The position numbers and the translations under genes were made by a program. A stretch of DNA of 54,398 nt from Prochlorococcus sp. W8 (GTDB lineage Bacteria > Cyanobacteriota > Cyanobacteriia > PCC-6307 > Cyanobiaceae). Below, piece by piece: positions 1 to 9,410 of this stretch. Under the pieces are notes generated by a model. That model saw nothing but the letters and a program-made list of their open reading frames with translations, had not been told where the DNA came from and ran no database searches. Each line of letters starts with the position of its first letter. Positions within the stretch are counted from its first letter, which is position 1. Location: positions 1 through 54,398 of the forward strand of contig ALPF01000031.1 in the NCBI GenBank assembly GCA_000291825.1, given 5' to 3'.

Positions 1-1
1 G

Positions 2-382
2 GAACAGAAAACTAAAATAGTTGCTTCCGTAATTAGATCGCTCAAACTTCCTCCTCGTTTTAGAATTAAAATTTTAAAAGAAGATCCTGTAAGATTAGAA
101 TTAAACTTAACCCCATCTTACGGAAAAAATCCTGTAATTGTTGGATTAGTTGAATCTTTGGATTTAGTTGCACGAAGAGATAGAGAAGGTAGAATCCCTA
201 AAGATCTACCAGGAACGTGGGATTGGACAGTGAGGCATGGCAAGGTAAGTACTGGAGGTTGGAACCCTTTTCTAAAAGAGGCTTTGCAGACTATGTTTGA
301 GACTGGCTTACCTGGTATTATTTACGAAGAATTGACGGGTGATGAATATAAACCTGTTGATGGAGTAAGACATATAAAATAA
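2..382 (+). CDS. Conserved hypothetical protein, 5' end outside window
   Basis: The reading frame is open from the first bases of the window and ends at a stop at 380-382, so this is the C-terminal ~126 residues of a longer protein whose start lies upstream. I do not recognise the family. The visible part has a basic, helix-like start (residues VIRSLKLPPRFRIKIL), a segment LVARRDREGRIPKDLPG, and a tryptophan-rich stretch (GTWDWTVRHGK, GGWNPFLKEAL). There is no signal peptide or membrane segment in the visible part. It is followed after 68 bases by the hli gene on the same strand. I infer a cytosolic cyanobacterial protein of unknown role. Confidence 0.7.
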   Translation, partial: EQKTKIVASVIRSLKLPPRFRIKILKEDPVRLELNLTPSYGKNPVIVGLVESLDLVARRDREGRIPKDLPGTWDWTVRHGKVSTGGWNPFLKEALQTMFETGLPGIIYEELTGDEYKPVDGVRHIK

Positions 383-450
383 AACATGAAATAATTTTCA
401 TATTTTTAGCGATAAAACGCTAAAATATTCTTAAATAAAGACGATTAATT

Positions 451-597
451 ATGAATGAGGAGAATCAGACCAGATTTGGTTTCGTTAATTTTGCTGAGAC
501 ATGGAATGGTCGTTTAGCAATGATGGGCATATTAATAGGATTAGGTACAGAGCTTATTACGGGACAAAGTATTTTGAGACAAATTGGTATCGGTTAA
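451..597 (+). CDS. hli: High-light-inducible protein (Hli/SCP family)
   Basis: This is a 48-residue single-helix member of the chlorophyll a/b-binding superfamily, too short for usual ORF cut-offs. The diagnostic motif AETWNGRLAMMG is at residues 16-27: Glu and Asn/Arg ligate chlorophyll and pair helices in this family, and a hydrophobic helix follows. Family proteins sit in the thylakoid membrane and protect photosystem assembly intermediates and chlorophyll from excess light. The ATG start is preceded by an AT-rich leader. The short N-terminus before the helix and the C-terminal GQSILRQIGIG are typical of compact Prochlorococcus Hli proteins. Which of the many numbered hli copies this is cannot be told from the sequence alone. 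Confidence 0.93.
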   Translation: MNEENQTRFGFVNFAETWNGRLAMMGILIGLGTELITGQSILRQIGIG

Positions 598-615
598 ATT
601 ATATATTCCTTTTGT

Positions 616-942
616 TTAATTAATTTCTTCGGCTTGTATTTCAATTATTTTATTGCTTGCGTCAGTTGATAAATAATCTTCTTTTTGAGTGTTTTTTATA
701 AAATTATTATCACAGTAGGGACAATTACCATTATTACCTATAATAGTTGATCCACAACTTTCACATAAGTTAATATTTGATTTAAAAGAACTTATACCTA
801 AAAATCCTATAATTAATAATAGAAGCGGAATTAAGACGATCAATAATAGAAAATTTCCAATCAAACCTATCAAAAAATTTAATCCAAAAAGTGGGATTAT
901 TAAAATTAAGATCAATGAATAAGGAATTAATTTATTTTCCAT
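616..942 (-). CDS. Small membrane protein with C4 zinc ribbon
   Basis: This 108-residue protein has two strongly hydrophobic segments (about residues 8-26 and 30-50). They are followed by a short soluble domain with CESCGS...CPYCD (about residues 60-77), a CxxC-x(n)-CxxC zinc-ribbon pattern. The tail is acidic. I infer an inner-membrane protein with a cytoplasmic zinc ribbon. No specific family is recognised. It lies 8 bases downstream of the YihY-like gene on the same strand and could be co-transcribed with it. The codon pattern and the intact metal-binding cysteines argue that it is a real gene. Confidence 0.7.
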   Translation of the reverse strand: MENKLIPYSLILILIIPLFGLNFLIGLIGNFLLLIVLIPLLLLIIGFLGISSFKSNINLCESCGSTIIGNNGNCPYCDNNFIKNTQKEDYLSTDASNKIIEIQAEEIN

Positions 943-950
943 GAATAAAA

Positions 951-1883
951 CTATCGCATAAATCTCTTTCTATATTTATTTTTTTGTATTTCAATAATAG
1001 ACATGCTTGCTATAACTACGCTCCAGCATTGTCCAAAATATAAAATAACTCCAAGCAGCCAAACCCACAAAGTTAGGACTAGGAAGCCTCCTATAAAGCC
1101 ATAAGCCTGGAATCTGACACCTAAAGATAAAATACTTTTACTTACTGCTAAGTTTAAAGATGTCAACAGAATTCCAATTAAGATTGATCCTGGGATTAAT
1201 GGTTTTAAAGGGACTTTTCTACTTGGTAATAAAGCTTGCAATAGTAATGCCATTAAAGAGAATCCAATCATAGGTACTGCGAACTGACCTACTTGTAATA
1301 CAGGTAATTTTAAAAATATATTTGACAACCAATTACTGGAAGAAGATATTTCTTGAAGAACTGCTCCTGGAATCATTCTTAAATTTGCACTGATTTGGTC
1401 TAAGACCATCAGAAAACCTATGAAAAAGACTATTACAAAGGCTTCAATTCTATTTCTTAGAAATTTCGATGCTTGCTCTCTCCAAGGTGAAAAACTTTTT
1501 TTTGTCGGGAGCTCATCCTCCCAAAGGCGTTCAGAACCTCTTTGAAGTGATAGATAAGCATTACCAGCTGTAAATAGTAAAAACATTGCGCCTAAAATAC
1601 CTGCTCCAAAACCTTGATCTATAAGTTTGAATAATGTGGTTTCTACCAGTTCTACCACTGATGGTGGTAATACTTGTGCTGCAACTGAGATTATCTTTTC
1701 ATCAAGTCCTTCTTGTTTCCCCAGAAACCATGAAGCTACCGATAAAGATATTAACAGAATAGGAAAAAATGATTGAAGGGCATAATAAGCGAAAGCAGCA
1801 CTTAAATCTATACAATCTGATTTACTCCATCTTTCACAAGCACCCCAGAAACTTTTAAGAATCCATTTGGCACTATTTTGCAT
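951..1883 (-). CDS. YihY/BrkB family membrane protein
   Basis: A polytopic inner-membrane protein of 310 residues from the ATG at 1883 (MQNSAKW). The frame extends five codons further to a TTG, but the ATG is the better start. It carries the family's early signature, an amphipathic region followed by SAAFAYYALQSFFPILL, and about six membrane helices. The family was once annotated as ribonuclease BN; that assignment is no longer accepted, and the physiological role (probably transport or envelope function) is unsettled. The neighbours, an inositol-phosphatase-like gene upstream and a zinc-ribbon membrane protein downstream on the same strand, give no clear clue. Confidence 0.88.
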   Translation of the reverse strand: MQNSAKWILKSFWGACERWSKSDCIDLSAAFAYYALQSFFPILLISLSVASWFLGKQEGLDEKIISVAAQVLPPSVVELVETTLFKLIDQGFGAGILGAMFLLFTAGNAYLSLQRGSERLWEDELPTKKSFSPWREQASKFLRNRIEAFVIVFFIGFLMVLDQISANLRMIPGAVLQEISSSSNWLSNIFLKLPVLQVGQFAVPMIGFSLMALLLQALLPSRKVPLKPLIPGSILIGILLTSLNLAVSKSILSLGVRFQAYGFIGGFLVLTLWVWLLGVILYFGQCWSVVIASMSIIEIQKNKYRKRFMR

Positions 1884-1959
1884 ATAAATTCTCTTCAAAT
1901 ATTTTTTTCTAACTTTTTATATTGTATCGAATACATATATTTTTCAAGTATTTGCAAAT

Positions 1960-2775
1960 TTATACTTTATTGTTCTCAATTAATAAATTTCCCCATGGCT
2001 CCAAGTCATCAATATTTTTTTGTGTTCTGCCTGCTATTAGAGGAAAATTGATTGTTTCTAAATCCATTCCAGATTGAAGATTAAGAGGATTTATTTTTAA
2101 CCAATTTATCTTACAATTAAGTTCCTCTAAAATTAGCCATGCTGCAGCAATATCCCATATTTTTGGAGTTGATTCGATAGCACCAAATGTTTGCCCCATT
2201 GCCACACTAGTTAAGTTAAGACTTGAAACTCCAAGTAGTCTTATTTTTCCAGGGAAAATTTCATTTGGATTTTTTTGTAATATTTTTATTGATCTACTGC
2301 ATAAAGAGACGCATTGACTTCTTTGCAAATTATTTTCGCAGATAATTTTCTTATCATTAAGCCATACTCCCTCATTCTTAATGGCAACAAACTTTTTCTT
2401 CAAAGTTGGGATAATAAGAAATGAAGTTTGAGGTTTTCCTCTTAAGAATCTCGCTATTGATATTGACCAATAGGGAATTCCTGCAGCAAAGTTGGTGGTC
2501 CCATCTAAAGGATCTACAACCCAATATGCCTCATTATAAGGTACTTTTTTCTGACCTTCCTCGCTTAGAACTCCTTCATTAGGGGCAATATTTGATAATC
2601 CATTTACAATGGTTTGATCACTCCACATGTCGCAACTTGTTATTAGTGATCCATCTGATTTGTTACTAGCAGAAATATTACCAAAATCTTTTAACTGTTT
2701 TTCACTAACTGAATTAAACAAAGAATCTAATTCTTTTAATTGCGTTTGATTTAATTTGTCAATTGGATTTCCCAT
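1960..2775 (-). CDS. Inositol monophosphatase family protein (SuhB/CysQ-like)
   Basis: The 271 residues contain the lithium-sensitive phosphatase signatures: LSEEG (metal ligand Glu, about residues 91-95), WVVDPLDGTTNFAAGIPYW (metal-binding DPLDGT), and near the C-terminus KIWDIAAAWLILEE (the WD motif). The fold hydrolyses small phosphate esters such as inositol-1-phosphate, 3'-phosphoadenosine phosphate or fructose-1,6-bisphosphate using Mg2+. The true substrate cannot be read from the motifs. It starts 15 bases after tolC ends on the same strand, so it may be the last gene of a radical-SAM/tolC/phosphatase run. Confidence 0.88.
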   Translation of the reverse strand: MGNPIDKLNQTQLKELDSLFNSVSEKQLKDFGNISASNKSDGSLITSCDMWSDQTIVNGLSNIAPNEGVLSEEGQKKVPYNEAYWVVDPLDGTTNFAAGIPYWSISIARFLRGKPQTSFLIIPTLKKKFVAIKNEGVWLNDKKIICENNLQRSQCVSLCSRSIKILQKNPNEIFPGKIRLLGVSSLNLTSVAMGQTFGAIESTPKIWDIAAAWLILEELNCKINWLKINPLNLQSGMDLETINFPLIAGRTQKNIDDLEPWGNLLIENNKV

Positions 2776-2790
2776 ATATATAATTATGCA

Positions 2791-4227
2791 TTAATAATCG
2801 CATAGTGAATAAATTTTACTTTTCATCTCATTATTTATAGTTTCGCATTTAGGTCTCTTTTTTAAGAAAGTTAATCTTTCAAGCTTATCAAGATTGATAT
2901 TATAATTATATATTGCGTCTATATTTTTTGTTCTCGCATTAGTTAACTCTTTTTGTCTTAGCAAAACATCCTTTAAAGTTGATATGCCAACTTCATATCT
3001 CAACCTAGATAGTCTCAAAGCTTCTTCTGTTGATTTTATTTCTTTTTTTGTGGAGATGACTTTAGTTTGATTTTTGATTAAATTTAAATATGTTTCTGTG
3101 ATATTTGTCTTTAAGATATTTTTTAAATTTGCATAAGCATATTTTTCAGATTCAAACTCTAATTTTTTTGCCTTTGAAGAATTTATATTTTGCCCTCCAT
3201 TAAAGATATTCCATGTGAAATTTATGCTAATAGTATTCAGATAGCTTGATCTATTATCTTCAGGATCTAATGAACTTGTTAGTGCGCTTCCTTTTGAAAA
3301 ACTGGTAGATAAATTATTACTTATATAAATAGTTGGTAAATTTGCATTTTTAAATATTTTGGCTTGATTTTTTTTAATTAGACCTTGTAGATTAATGTTT
3401 TTTAGAGAGAGACTATTCTTTAAACCATTATTAATATTTTGATTTAATCGATAATTCCAAAACCCCATTAATCTCTGTTTATTTTTAATGTTCAATTCTT
3501 TTTTAGAGTCTAAATTTAATATTTCCTTTAGTGAAATTATACTTATTTCCTCAATGATTTTCTTCTCTTCCAATAATTGTCTATCTCTTGCAAGTTGAGA
3601 ATTTGCTTCAAGAACATCAAACTTTGTTCCAATCCCAACTTCTAATTTAGATTTAGCGTCTTTTAAACTCAATAAAGATAAATCAACAGCTATTGATGCA
3701 TTTTGTCTGTTTTCGTATGATTGCTGAAATCTATGAAATCTTAATTTGGCTTCTTGTATTAGATCATATTTTTTTATCTCAAAATTATTTTTCGCAATTT
3801 CATAATTTCTTCTCGCAGAGTTAATCTCTAAACCTCGTTGAGGGTCAATAATATCCCATCTGATTAATAGAGATGGATTAGCCTTAAATTGGGAAGTTTT
3901 TGTATTAGGTGTACTACTATTGTAATTTTTGCCATATAAATATTGAGGAAGTCCATTGGCATTTAAGTCTAGAGATGGATATCTTTTGGAAATTTTACTT
4001 GAAAGGTTATAACTTGCTGCAGAAACTAATTCTTGGAGAGACTTTAATTCAAGATTATTATTTGAGAGAATGATTGGTATATCTTCAAATTTGATATTGT
4101 CCTTATTTAATGATTTTTGAACGGGTATAGATTTTGTACTAGCTATTGTGCCAGAAATATAAGACGTGAATGGTCCTAAGCAAAAAAGATATATAGCTAT
4201 TGAAGATCTAAAAGGTAATTTAAACAT
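2791..4227 (-). CDS. tolC: TolC-family outer membrane efflux protein
   Basis: The start is placed at the ATG at 4227 (MFKLPFRSSIAIYLFCLG), which gives a plausible signal peptide; the frame runs upstream to 4290 but that part lies inside the preceding gene. The 478-residue product has two repeats of long heptad-rich coiled coil alternating with beta-strand segments. Short recognisable TolC-like stretches include LRWDIIDPQRG and FTWNIFNGGQNINSSKAKKL. The N-terminal YNLSSKISKRYPSLDLNANG is the usual post-leader motif of efflux outer-membrane proteins. It forms the trimeric outer-membrane duct used by type I secretion and RND or ABC exporters. It overlaps the upstream radical-SAM gene by 8 bases, which implies translational coupling. 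Confidence 0.88.
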   Translation of the reverse strand: MFKLPFRSSIAIYLFCLGPFTSYISGTIASTKSIPVQKSLNKDNIKFEDIPIILSNNNLELKSLQELVSAASYNLSSKISKRYPSLDLNANGLPQYLYGKNYNSSTPNTKTSQFKANPSLLIRWDIIDPQRGLEINSARRNYEIAKNNFEIKKYDLIQEAKLRFHRFQQSYENRQNASIAVDLSLLSLKDAKSKLEVGIGTKFDVLEANSQLARDRQLLEEKKIIEEISIISLKEILNLDSKKELNIKNKQRLMGFWNYRLNQNINNGLKNSLSLKNINLQGLIKKNQAKIFKNANLPTIYISNNLSTSFSKGSALTSSLDPEDNRSSYLNTISINFTWNIFNGGQNINSSKAKKLEFESEKYAYANLKNILKTNITETYLNLIKNQTKVISTKKEIKSTEEALRLSRLRYEVGISTLKDVLLRQKELTNARTKNIDAIYNYNINLDKLERLTFLKKRPKCETINNEMKSKIYSLCDY

Positions 4228-5632
4228 GATATGCAAATCTTTTCGCGGTGCTAATACCCATAAGATTCTTAATAATATCATTTGCATCATCTACAACGTG
4301 AATTTCAGTCCCTAATGCTTTCTCTACTTCTGCAATATTTTTATCATCTAAAAACAAATCAGTATTTATCTTTAACATCATCGAAGGTATAAATATGGCT
4401 TCACCTAAATCCTTATCTTTTAAACCTATAATTAGATCCTCTCCTGTAAGTAATCCTGTTACAACTTGTTCTTGCCCCCAATATATACTTGGTAGGCCAT
4501 AAAGATTAATATTTAAACCAATAATTTCATTTAGTTTATTTTTAGTAGGAATAAGTGCTTCATAAACTAACTTCCCTACAACCCAACTAACGGACCTTTG
4601 TTGTTTGATTCTTTTTGGTAATGATTTAGTTTTTATCTCTAACATTTTAAGAAAACTTCTAATTGTTCCCACTCCATTTGATTCTTGTGGCATATCTTCA
4701 TAGCTTTTATATTGTGGTAATTCTTTTCCTGCGATTAAATACCATTCATCAGATAACCAACAAAATCTTGTACCAATCTTTTTTTGCATGTCTCTTTGGA
4801 TAGTTTCAACTTGATCAATTATTTGTAAAGCATATTCTTGATTTATGGCAACTAGCCCATCCTCTTTGGGTCTGAACTTGGTTAAACCTACGGGCACAAT
4901 TGCAACGGAAAGAACTGTTTTTTGAGTCCTTTTATAAAAATAAGATAAATCATATATAGATTGTTTTAAAATATCTTCATCATTGATATGTGGACAAATT
5001 ACTATTTGAGCATGTATTTGTATAGCATTCTTCTCAAACCATGTGATTTGATTTAAAATTTCTCTTGCTTTTTTATTAATTAATAATCTTTCTCTTACAT
5101 CAGCATGCGTTGCATGAACAGAAACAAATAAAGGTGATAATTTTTGTAATGCAATTCTGTCCCAATCCTCTTTTTTTAAATTTGTTAATGTTAAATATGA
5201 TCCATATAGAAAACTCATCCTATAATCATCATCTTTTAGATATAAACTTGTTCTCTTCCCCGGAGGTTGTTGATCAATGAAGCAAAAAGGACATTTATTA
5301 TTGCATTCTTTTAGTGAATCAAATAAGGCATCTTTAAAATTTATCCCTAAATTTAAGTCTTGATCTTTTTCAATTGTTATATTATGAATTTTTTTATTTT
5401 TGTCTAATACTGATATTTCAAGAATTTCTTCACTAATAAGGATTTGATAATCTATTAAATCTCTTGGTTGAATACCATTAATACTGATTATTGAATCTCC
5501 TGATTCAAATCCTATTTCAGCTGCAATAGAATCCGAATCAATAGAATCAATCATAGCAGGGTTTATTTTTTGCTTCTGTTTAGCAATTAATACATCATTT
5601 GAATTTTCTAAGTAATTAGTTTCTTGCCACAC
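4220..5632 (-). CDS. PDZ-like/radical-SAM protein, TIGR03279/DUF512 family
   Basis: The 470-residue protein has a PDZ-like N-terminus (INPAMIDSIDSDSIAAEIGF, GDSIISINGIQPRDLIDYQ). A cysteine motif CNNKCPFC follows at about residues 109-116 (CxxxCxxC, radical-SAM type), then FIDQQPPGKR, then a conserved C-terminal half with SVHATHADVRERLL and VAIVPVGLTKFR. The family is nearly universal in cyanobacteria and described as a putative Fe-S oxidoreductase; its substrate is not known to me. The assigned start is GTG at 5632 (MWQETNY); the first strongly conserved residues begin only at about residue 24, so a later start is possible. Its end overlaps tolC by 8 bases. Confidence 0.85.
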   Translation of the reverse strand: MWQETNYLENSNDVLIAKQKQKINPAMIDSIDSDSIAAEIGFESGDSIISINGIQPRDLIDYQILISEEILEISVLDKNKKIHNITIEKDQDLNLGINFKDALFDSLKECNNKCPFCFIDQQPPGKRTSLYLKDDDYRMSFLYGSYLTLTNLKKEDWDRIALQKLSPLFVSVHATHADVRERLLINKKAREILNQITWFEKNAIQIHAQIVICPHINDEDILKQSIYDLSYFYKRTQKTVLSVAIVPVGLTKFRPKEDGLVAINQEYALQIIDQVETIQRDMQKKIGTRFCWLSDEWYLIAGKELPQYKSYEDMPQESNGVGTIRSFLKMLEIKTKSLPKRIKQQRSVSWVVGKLVYEALIPTKNKLNEIIGLNINLYGLPSIYWGQEQVVTGLLTGEDLIIGLKDKDLGEAIFIPSMMLKINTDLFLDDKNIAEVEKALGTEIHVVDDANDIIKNLMGISTAKRFAYHV

Positions 5633-5814
5633 TGTACAGATGCTAAATTGCTTTTACCCTTTATATTGTAAACTCACATAAGAATTAAAAACTATAAATG
5701 CATCAAATTATGTGTTTCTATTTAAGATTATTTTTTATCTAATGAATTTCTCTAGCAACAGTTTTGTTAAAATTAGCTTAAATTTATTTAAGTTACATTC
5801 ATATTAATAGTTAA

Positions 5815-6582
5815 TTGGAAGAGGTAATTACTAAAAAATTGAGTAGCAAAGAAGACGATAAATCTATGTTTATAGAAGAAATTCATATTGTAGAGGATAC
5901 TTTTTTATCTTCCTCAAATACCTTACGTTTCTGGTCTGCTTTTTTTGTGATATTGCCTATTTTTTTTCAAGCACCCTGGGTAAGGTTTCAACCAAATAGT
6001 TCTTTATTATTTACATTTTTTATTCTCTCTACTGCAATATTTCTTACAAGTGAACCATCAAAAAAATATTTTATAATTGGCTCTTTATTATTTGGAGTAT
6101 CTGGAAGTTGGTTGGGAGGATCTTTATTTTGGGGTTGGTTAAGTTCACATCCTATACTTCATATTCCTGTTGAAGCTGTTGCACTCCCTTTAGCATTGTT
6201 TGGCTTAGGTACAAAATGGAAAATTGGATCTAGTTTTTATATTTCTTCTTTATTTGGAACAGCCATGACGGATATTGCAATATATTTAACTGGAATCATG
6301 GATCAATGGATGGAGGTAATTAGTGCAGATTCAGAAAATGCCCCTATTATTCTTCAAAAAACATCAGAAAATCTTATTGCTTTCAAACCACTATTAATAA
6401 TTTCATTATCAGGATTATTTTTGTGGTTTATTTCTCAAAAGGTGGCTTATTATGCTTCATTTAATTCTTCTAATAAAAGATCACTATTAGTGGCAAGTTA
6501 TGTTTTGCAAACTACATTAGTTGTTGATGGGATATTTATTTTATTAGCAATCATAGAGCCTTCTTTAAGTGGTTTGGTTTAA
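5815..6582 (+). CDS. DUF3120 multi-spanning membrane protein
   Basis: The product has up to 255 residues if the TTG at 5815 is used. A start at the internal ATG at 5866 would remove only a charged leader and cannot be excluded. A soluble N-terminus of about 35 residues is followed by about six hydrophobic helices, with a conserved-looking GVSGSWLGGSLFWGWLSSHP between helices and HIPVEAVALPLALFGLGTKW. It matches my memory of the cyanobacteria-specific DUF3120 family, whose function is unknown. It overlaps the nadB start by a single base (TAATG), so the two are probably one transcript. The upstream spacer of about 180 bases probably holds divergent promoters for this gene and the radical-SAM gene. 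Confidence 0.8.
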   Translation: MEEVITKKLSSKEDDKSMFIEEIHIVEDTFLSSSNTLRFWSAFFVILPIFFQAPWVRFQPNSSLLFTFFILSTAIFLTSEPSKKYFIIGSLLFGVSGSWLGGSLFWGWLSSHPILHIPVEAVALPLALFGLGTKWKIGSSFYISSLFGTAMTDIAIYLTGIMDQWMEVISADSENAPIILQKTSENLIAFKPLLIISLSGLFLWFISQKVAYYASFNSSNKRSLLVASYVLQTTLVVDGIFILLAIIEPSLSGLV

Positions 6583-8249
6583 TGTTAAGACCTCCATTTT
6601 CAAAGCAATTAATAGAAATCAATGAATGGGATGTAATTGTAGTTGGAGCTGGGGCAGCAGGTTTAATGGCATCTTTAGAACTACCAGAAAATTATAAAGT
6701 TCTACTTTTAAATCGTAATACCAATCAAAATTCATCAAGTAGATGGGCGCAAGGAGGAATTGCCTCAGTAGTCAGACCTGATGATTCTTTTGATTTGCAT
6801 ATCCAGGACACAGTCAATGCTGGGGATGGTCTTTGTGATTTGCGGTCTGTAGAAATGCTTGTTAAAGAGGCTCCTGGATGTGTTAATAGACTTCAAAAGC
6901 TAGGTATGATTTTTGATCAAAATTCCAATGAATTATCTACAACTTTAGAAGCAGCGCATTCTTGTAGAAGAGTTTTACATGTAAAAGATAGGACTGGAAG
7001 AGCGCTTGTTGAAGTATTAGAGGATCATATTGAGAATAAGAAAAATGTTTTGCATTGCAGAGGAGTAAGGGTTACTAATATATCTGTAGAAAACAATTGC
7101 TGCAATGGGGTTCAAGTCTTAGATGGATCTAATTTATATTGGATTCATGCTAAGGCTATTGTTTTAGCTACTGGTGGAGGAGGCCATCTTTTTGCTAATA
7201 CAACTAATCCTCCCCAGTCAGCTGGAGAAGGGATTTCATTGGCCTGGGAGGCAGGGGCTGCAATAGAAGATTTGGAATTTATACAATTTCATCCAACTGC
7301 TTTAAAGTTTTATGGTGCTCCTTGTTTTTTAATTTCTGAAGCATTAAGAGGAGAAGGTGCGGTATTGGTAGATGATTTTGGTAATAGTCCAGTTAGTAAA
7401 TTACATAATAAGGAATTATCAACTAGAGATCAAGTCAGTAGAGCTGTTATGAGTTATATGAAAAGTAAAAATATAGATCATGTAGGTTTGGATCTTAGAT
7501 TGATCAAACCAGAGGTCATAATAAAAAGATTCCCTACGATATTAAGTAGATGTCAAGAATATGGTATTAACCCGCTTAATGAATTGATACCTGTAGCACC
7601 AGCAGCGCATTATTGGATGGGTGGTGTACATACAGGTATGAATGCCTCTACTACAGTGAAAGGTTTATATGCTATTGGCGAAGTTGCGTCAACTGGCGTT
7701 CATGGAGCAAATAGACTAGCTAGCAATTCATTAATGGAGTGTCTTGTTTTTGCGAGAAAATTATCAGAAATTGATTTAGAGAAAAGAAAAGATTTGAAAT
7801 CTTCTAAAAGGTTTCTCGTACAAGCAAGGGATATTAATTTAAATAAGGATTTTTGTAATCAAATTTCAAATAAGATAGATAATTTAAGAAAATCATGTTG
7901 GCAATTTTTAGGAGTTTCAAGAGTAAAAGAGAATATGCTGAAGTTTGTAAAAGAACTTAATATTGAGTACGCAGATTTAAATCAAAATGAACTTCTTATT
8001 ATGACCAAAAAGCTTGGTTTTGATGAAAGAATTACACTTAATGAGCCCAACAGAAGAGCTCTCAATCTAATAATGGATTTAAATAATAGGCAGATTACTA
8101 CAAAACTATTATTAGAAGCTTGTCTTTTTAGAGAAGAAAGTAGAGGCGGACATTTTAGATTTGATTTTCCAAAGAAAAGTGAAGAATGGAAGTGTCATTC
8201 AAGACAAATAAAAAAAGAAAAAATTCAAAAAAGATATATCAAAAATTAG
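6582..8249 (+). CDS. nadB: L-aspartate oxidase
   Basis: This is a flavoprotein of 555 residues that oxidises L-aspartate to iminoaspartate, the first step of de novo NAD synthesis; NadA (not in the window) then makes quinolinate. The FAD-binding Rossmann motif VVGAGAAGLMASLEL is at residues 20-34. Other family signatures include SRWAQGGIASVV, ATGGGGHLFANTTNP, EFIQFHPTAL, EALRGEGAVLVD and AAHYWMGGVHTG...YAIGEVASTGVHGANRLASNSL. The length fits the family. It overlaps the 3' end of the convergent VKOR gene by 11 bases. The C-terminal RESRGGHFRFDFP is the substrate-loop arginine region conserved between NadB and SdhA/FrdA. Confidence 0.96.
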   Translation: MLRPPFSKQLIEINEWDVIVVGAGAAGLMASLELPENYKVLLLNRNTNQNSSSRWAQGGIASVVRPDDSFDLHIQDTVNAGDGLCDLRSVEMLVKEAPGCVNRLQKLGMIFDQNSNELSTTLEAAHSCRRVLHVKDRTGRALVEVLEDHIENKKNVLHCRGVRVTNISVENNCCNGVQVLDGSNLYWIHAKAIVLATGGGGHLFANTTNPPQSAGEGISLAWEAGAAIEDLEFIQFHPTALKFYGAPCFLISEALRGEGAVLVDDFGNSPVSKLHNKELSTRDQVSRAVMSYMKSKNIDHVGLDLRLIKPEVIIKRFPTILSRCQEYGINPLNELIPVAPAAHYWMGGVHTGMNASTTVKGLYAIGEVASTGVHGANRLASNSLMECLVFARKLSEIDLEKRKDLKSSKRFLVQARDINLNKDFCNQISNKIDNLRKSCWQFLGVSRVKENMLKFVKELNIEYADLNQNELLIMTKKLGFDERITLNEPNRRALNLIMDLNNRQITTKLLLEACLFREESRGGHFRFDFPKKSEEWKCHSRQIKKEKIQKRYIKN

Positions 8250-9171
8250 TATCTCCTGTATAACCAGTCATATTGGCTAATTCTTGGAGGTCTCTCGTTC
8301 CACTATAAATCTTATTATTTATCTCCCATGAAGGAAATCCTTCAATTCCTTTTTGAGAACAGAGTTCATATTGATTATCAATTCCATCTTTAGCACATTC
8401 AATAATAGTCAATTCTTTAGTTGCTTTTTTGCCAAATAATTGTTTTTGATCATGACAATGAGGACACCAGTAGGCACTATACATTATTACTTTATTATCA
8501 TTTAAAAAATTAGCAAAATCAATTTTTTGTTTCGAGCTATTTGTAGTTATGAGTGGTGCTGATTTTTCTGAAGAATTAATAATTTCGCTAGCTTTTGAAG
8601 GATCAACTTGGTTAGACCATATTAATCCTCCTAAAAGAACTATAAAAGCAATTGTGAATCCTCGATAAAGCATAGGTTCTCTATTTTCAAATTTTGCACC
8701 AATAATAGTCAGTATAAAAATAGAAAACGATAAAAAAGCTGAAAGGATACAGAAAATGCAAAAAGCTTCTATCTTAAAAAACATTATATTAATAAGTAAA
8801 AAACTAAATACTGACGATCCTAAAGAAATTAAATAAAGTAACCACCACAGAAATCTACTTAACTTTTCTTTAGGGGGTAATATTTTTAGTGTAAGAATTA
8901 TAGTTAATAAAAGAATTAAAGAATAAGTTATTAGTCCAGCAAGAGATAAAGGAACATTTATTTGTTGATTGCTAAATAAGGTTCCCCATGGGCTATTTAA
9001 AACAGCATCGCATCCATTGATCCCAGGGCAAGAAAGAGAGGAGAATAATCCCCATTTTTTAAGAGTAATTGAACCTGTATCTACAATCCCAATAGTGCTT
9101 AAGAGAGCTATTAATATTTTTGGCCATTTTATAGCTTTTTCATTTGAGCTCTTAATTGTATTTATTCTCAT
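8239..9171 (-). CDS. Vitamin K epoxide reductase fused to a thioredoxin-like domain
   Basis: From the ATG at 9171 this gives 310 residues. The N-terminal VKOR domain has four or five membrane helices, with loop cysteines in SCPGINGCDAVLNSPWG and the active-site pair FCIFCILSAF. A C-terminal periplasmic/lumenal thioredoxin-like domain carries YWCPHCHDQKQLFG (CPHC). In cyanobacteria and plants (LTO1) this natural fusion catalyses disulfide-bond formation in the thylakoid lumen or periplasm, passing electrons to quinone. It is convergent with and slightly overlaps nadB. All expected redox cysteines are present. Confidence 0.93.
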   Translation of the reverse strand: MRINTIKSSNEKAIKWPKILIALLSTIGIVDTGSITLKKWGLFSSLSCPGINGCDAVLNSPWGTLFSNQQINVPLSLAGLITYSLILLLTIILTLKILPPKEKLSRFLWWLLYLISLGSSVFSFLLINIMFFKIEAFCIFCILSAFLSFSIFILTIIGAKFENREPMLYRGFTIAFIVLLGGLIWSNQVDPSKASEIINSSEKSAPLITTNSSKQKIDFANFLNDNKVIMYSAYWCPHCHDQKQLFGKKATKELTIIECAKDGIDNQYELCSQKGIEGFPSWEINNKIYSGTRDLQELANMTGYTGDTNF

Positions 9172-9254
9172 CAATACTTATCAAAATATAACTATATCTA
9201 TTTTAATGATTCTATTTGATAATAGAAATTAATTTTTGAATTAATAAAAATTAT

Positions 9255-9347
9255 TTAAATTAACTTAATAGCTCTTAAAAGTTTATCTAATGCAAATGCT
9301 GCTCCAAAGCCAAATAATAAAAATGCAAAATAGAAGATAATATTCAT
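9255..9347 (-). CDS. petL: 30-residue membrane microprotein, PetL-like
   Basis: A tiny ORF below the usual length cut-off. It is almost entirely one transmembrane helix (MNIIFYFAFLLFGFGAAFAL) followed by a basic end DKLLRAIKLI. Size, topology and the basic C-terminus ending in IKLI resemble cyanobacterial PetL, a peripheral one-helix subunit that stabilises the cytochrome b6f complex. A purine-rich, Shine-Dalgarno-like sequence lies just upstream on the minus strand. This assignment rests on pattern recognition only; another one-helix photosystem or NDH subunit is possible. It stands alone between the VKOR gene and the DUF4346 gene. Confidence 0.55.
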   Translation of the reverse strand: MNIIFYFAFLLFGFGAAFALDKLLRAIKLI

Positions 9348-9410
9348 AGTAAACCTTTTTTTTTAAAATTAGCAATTTTTCGTTTTAATTAATCAATATA
9401 GTCTAATTTC

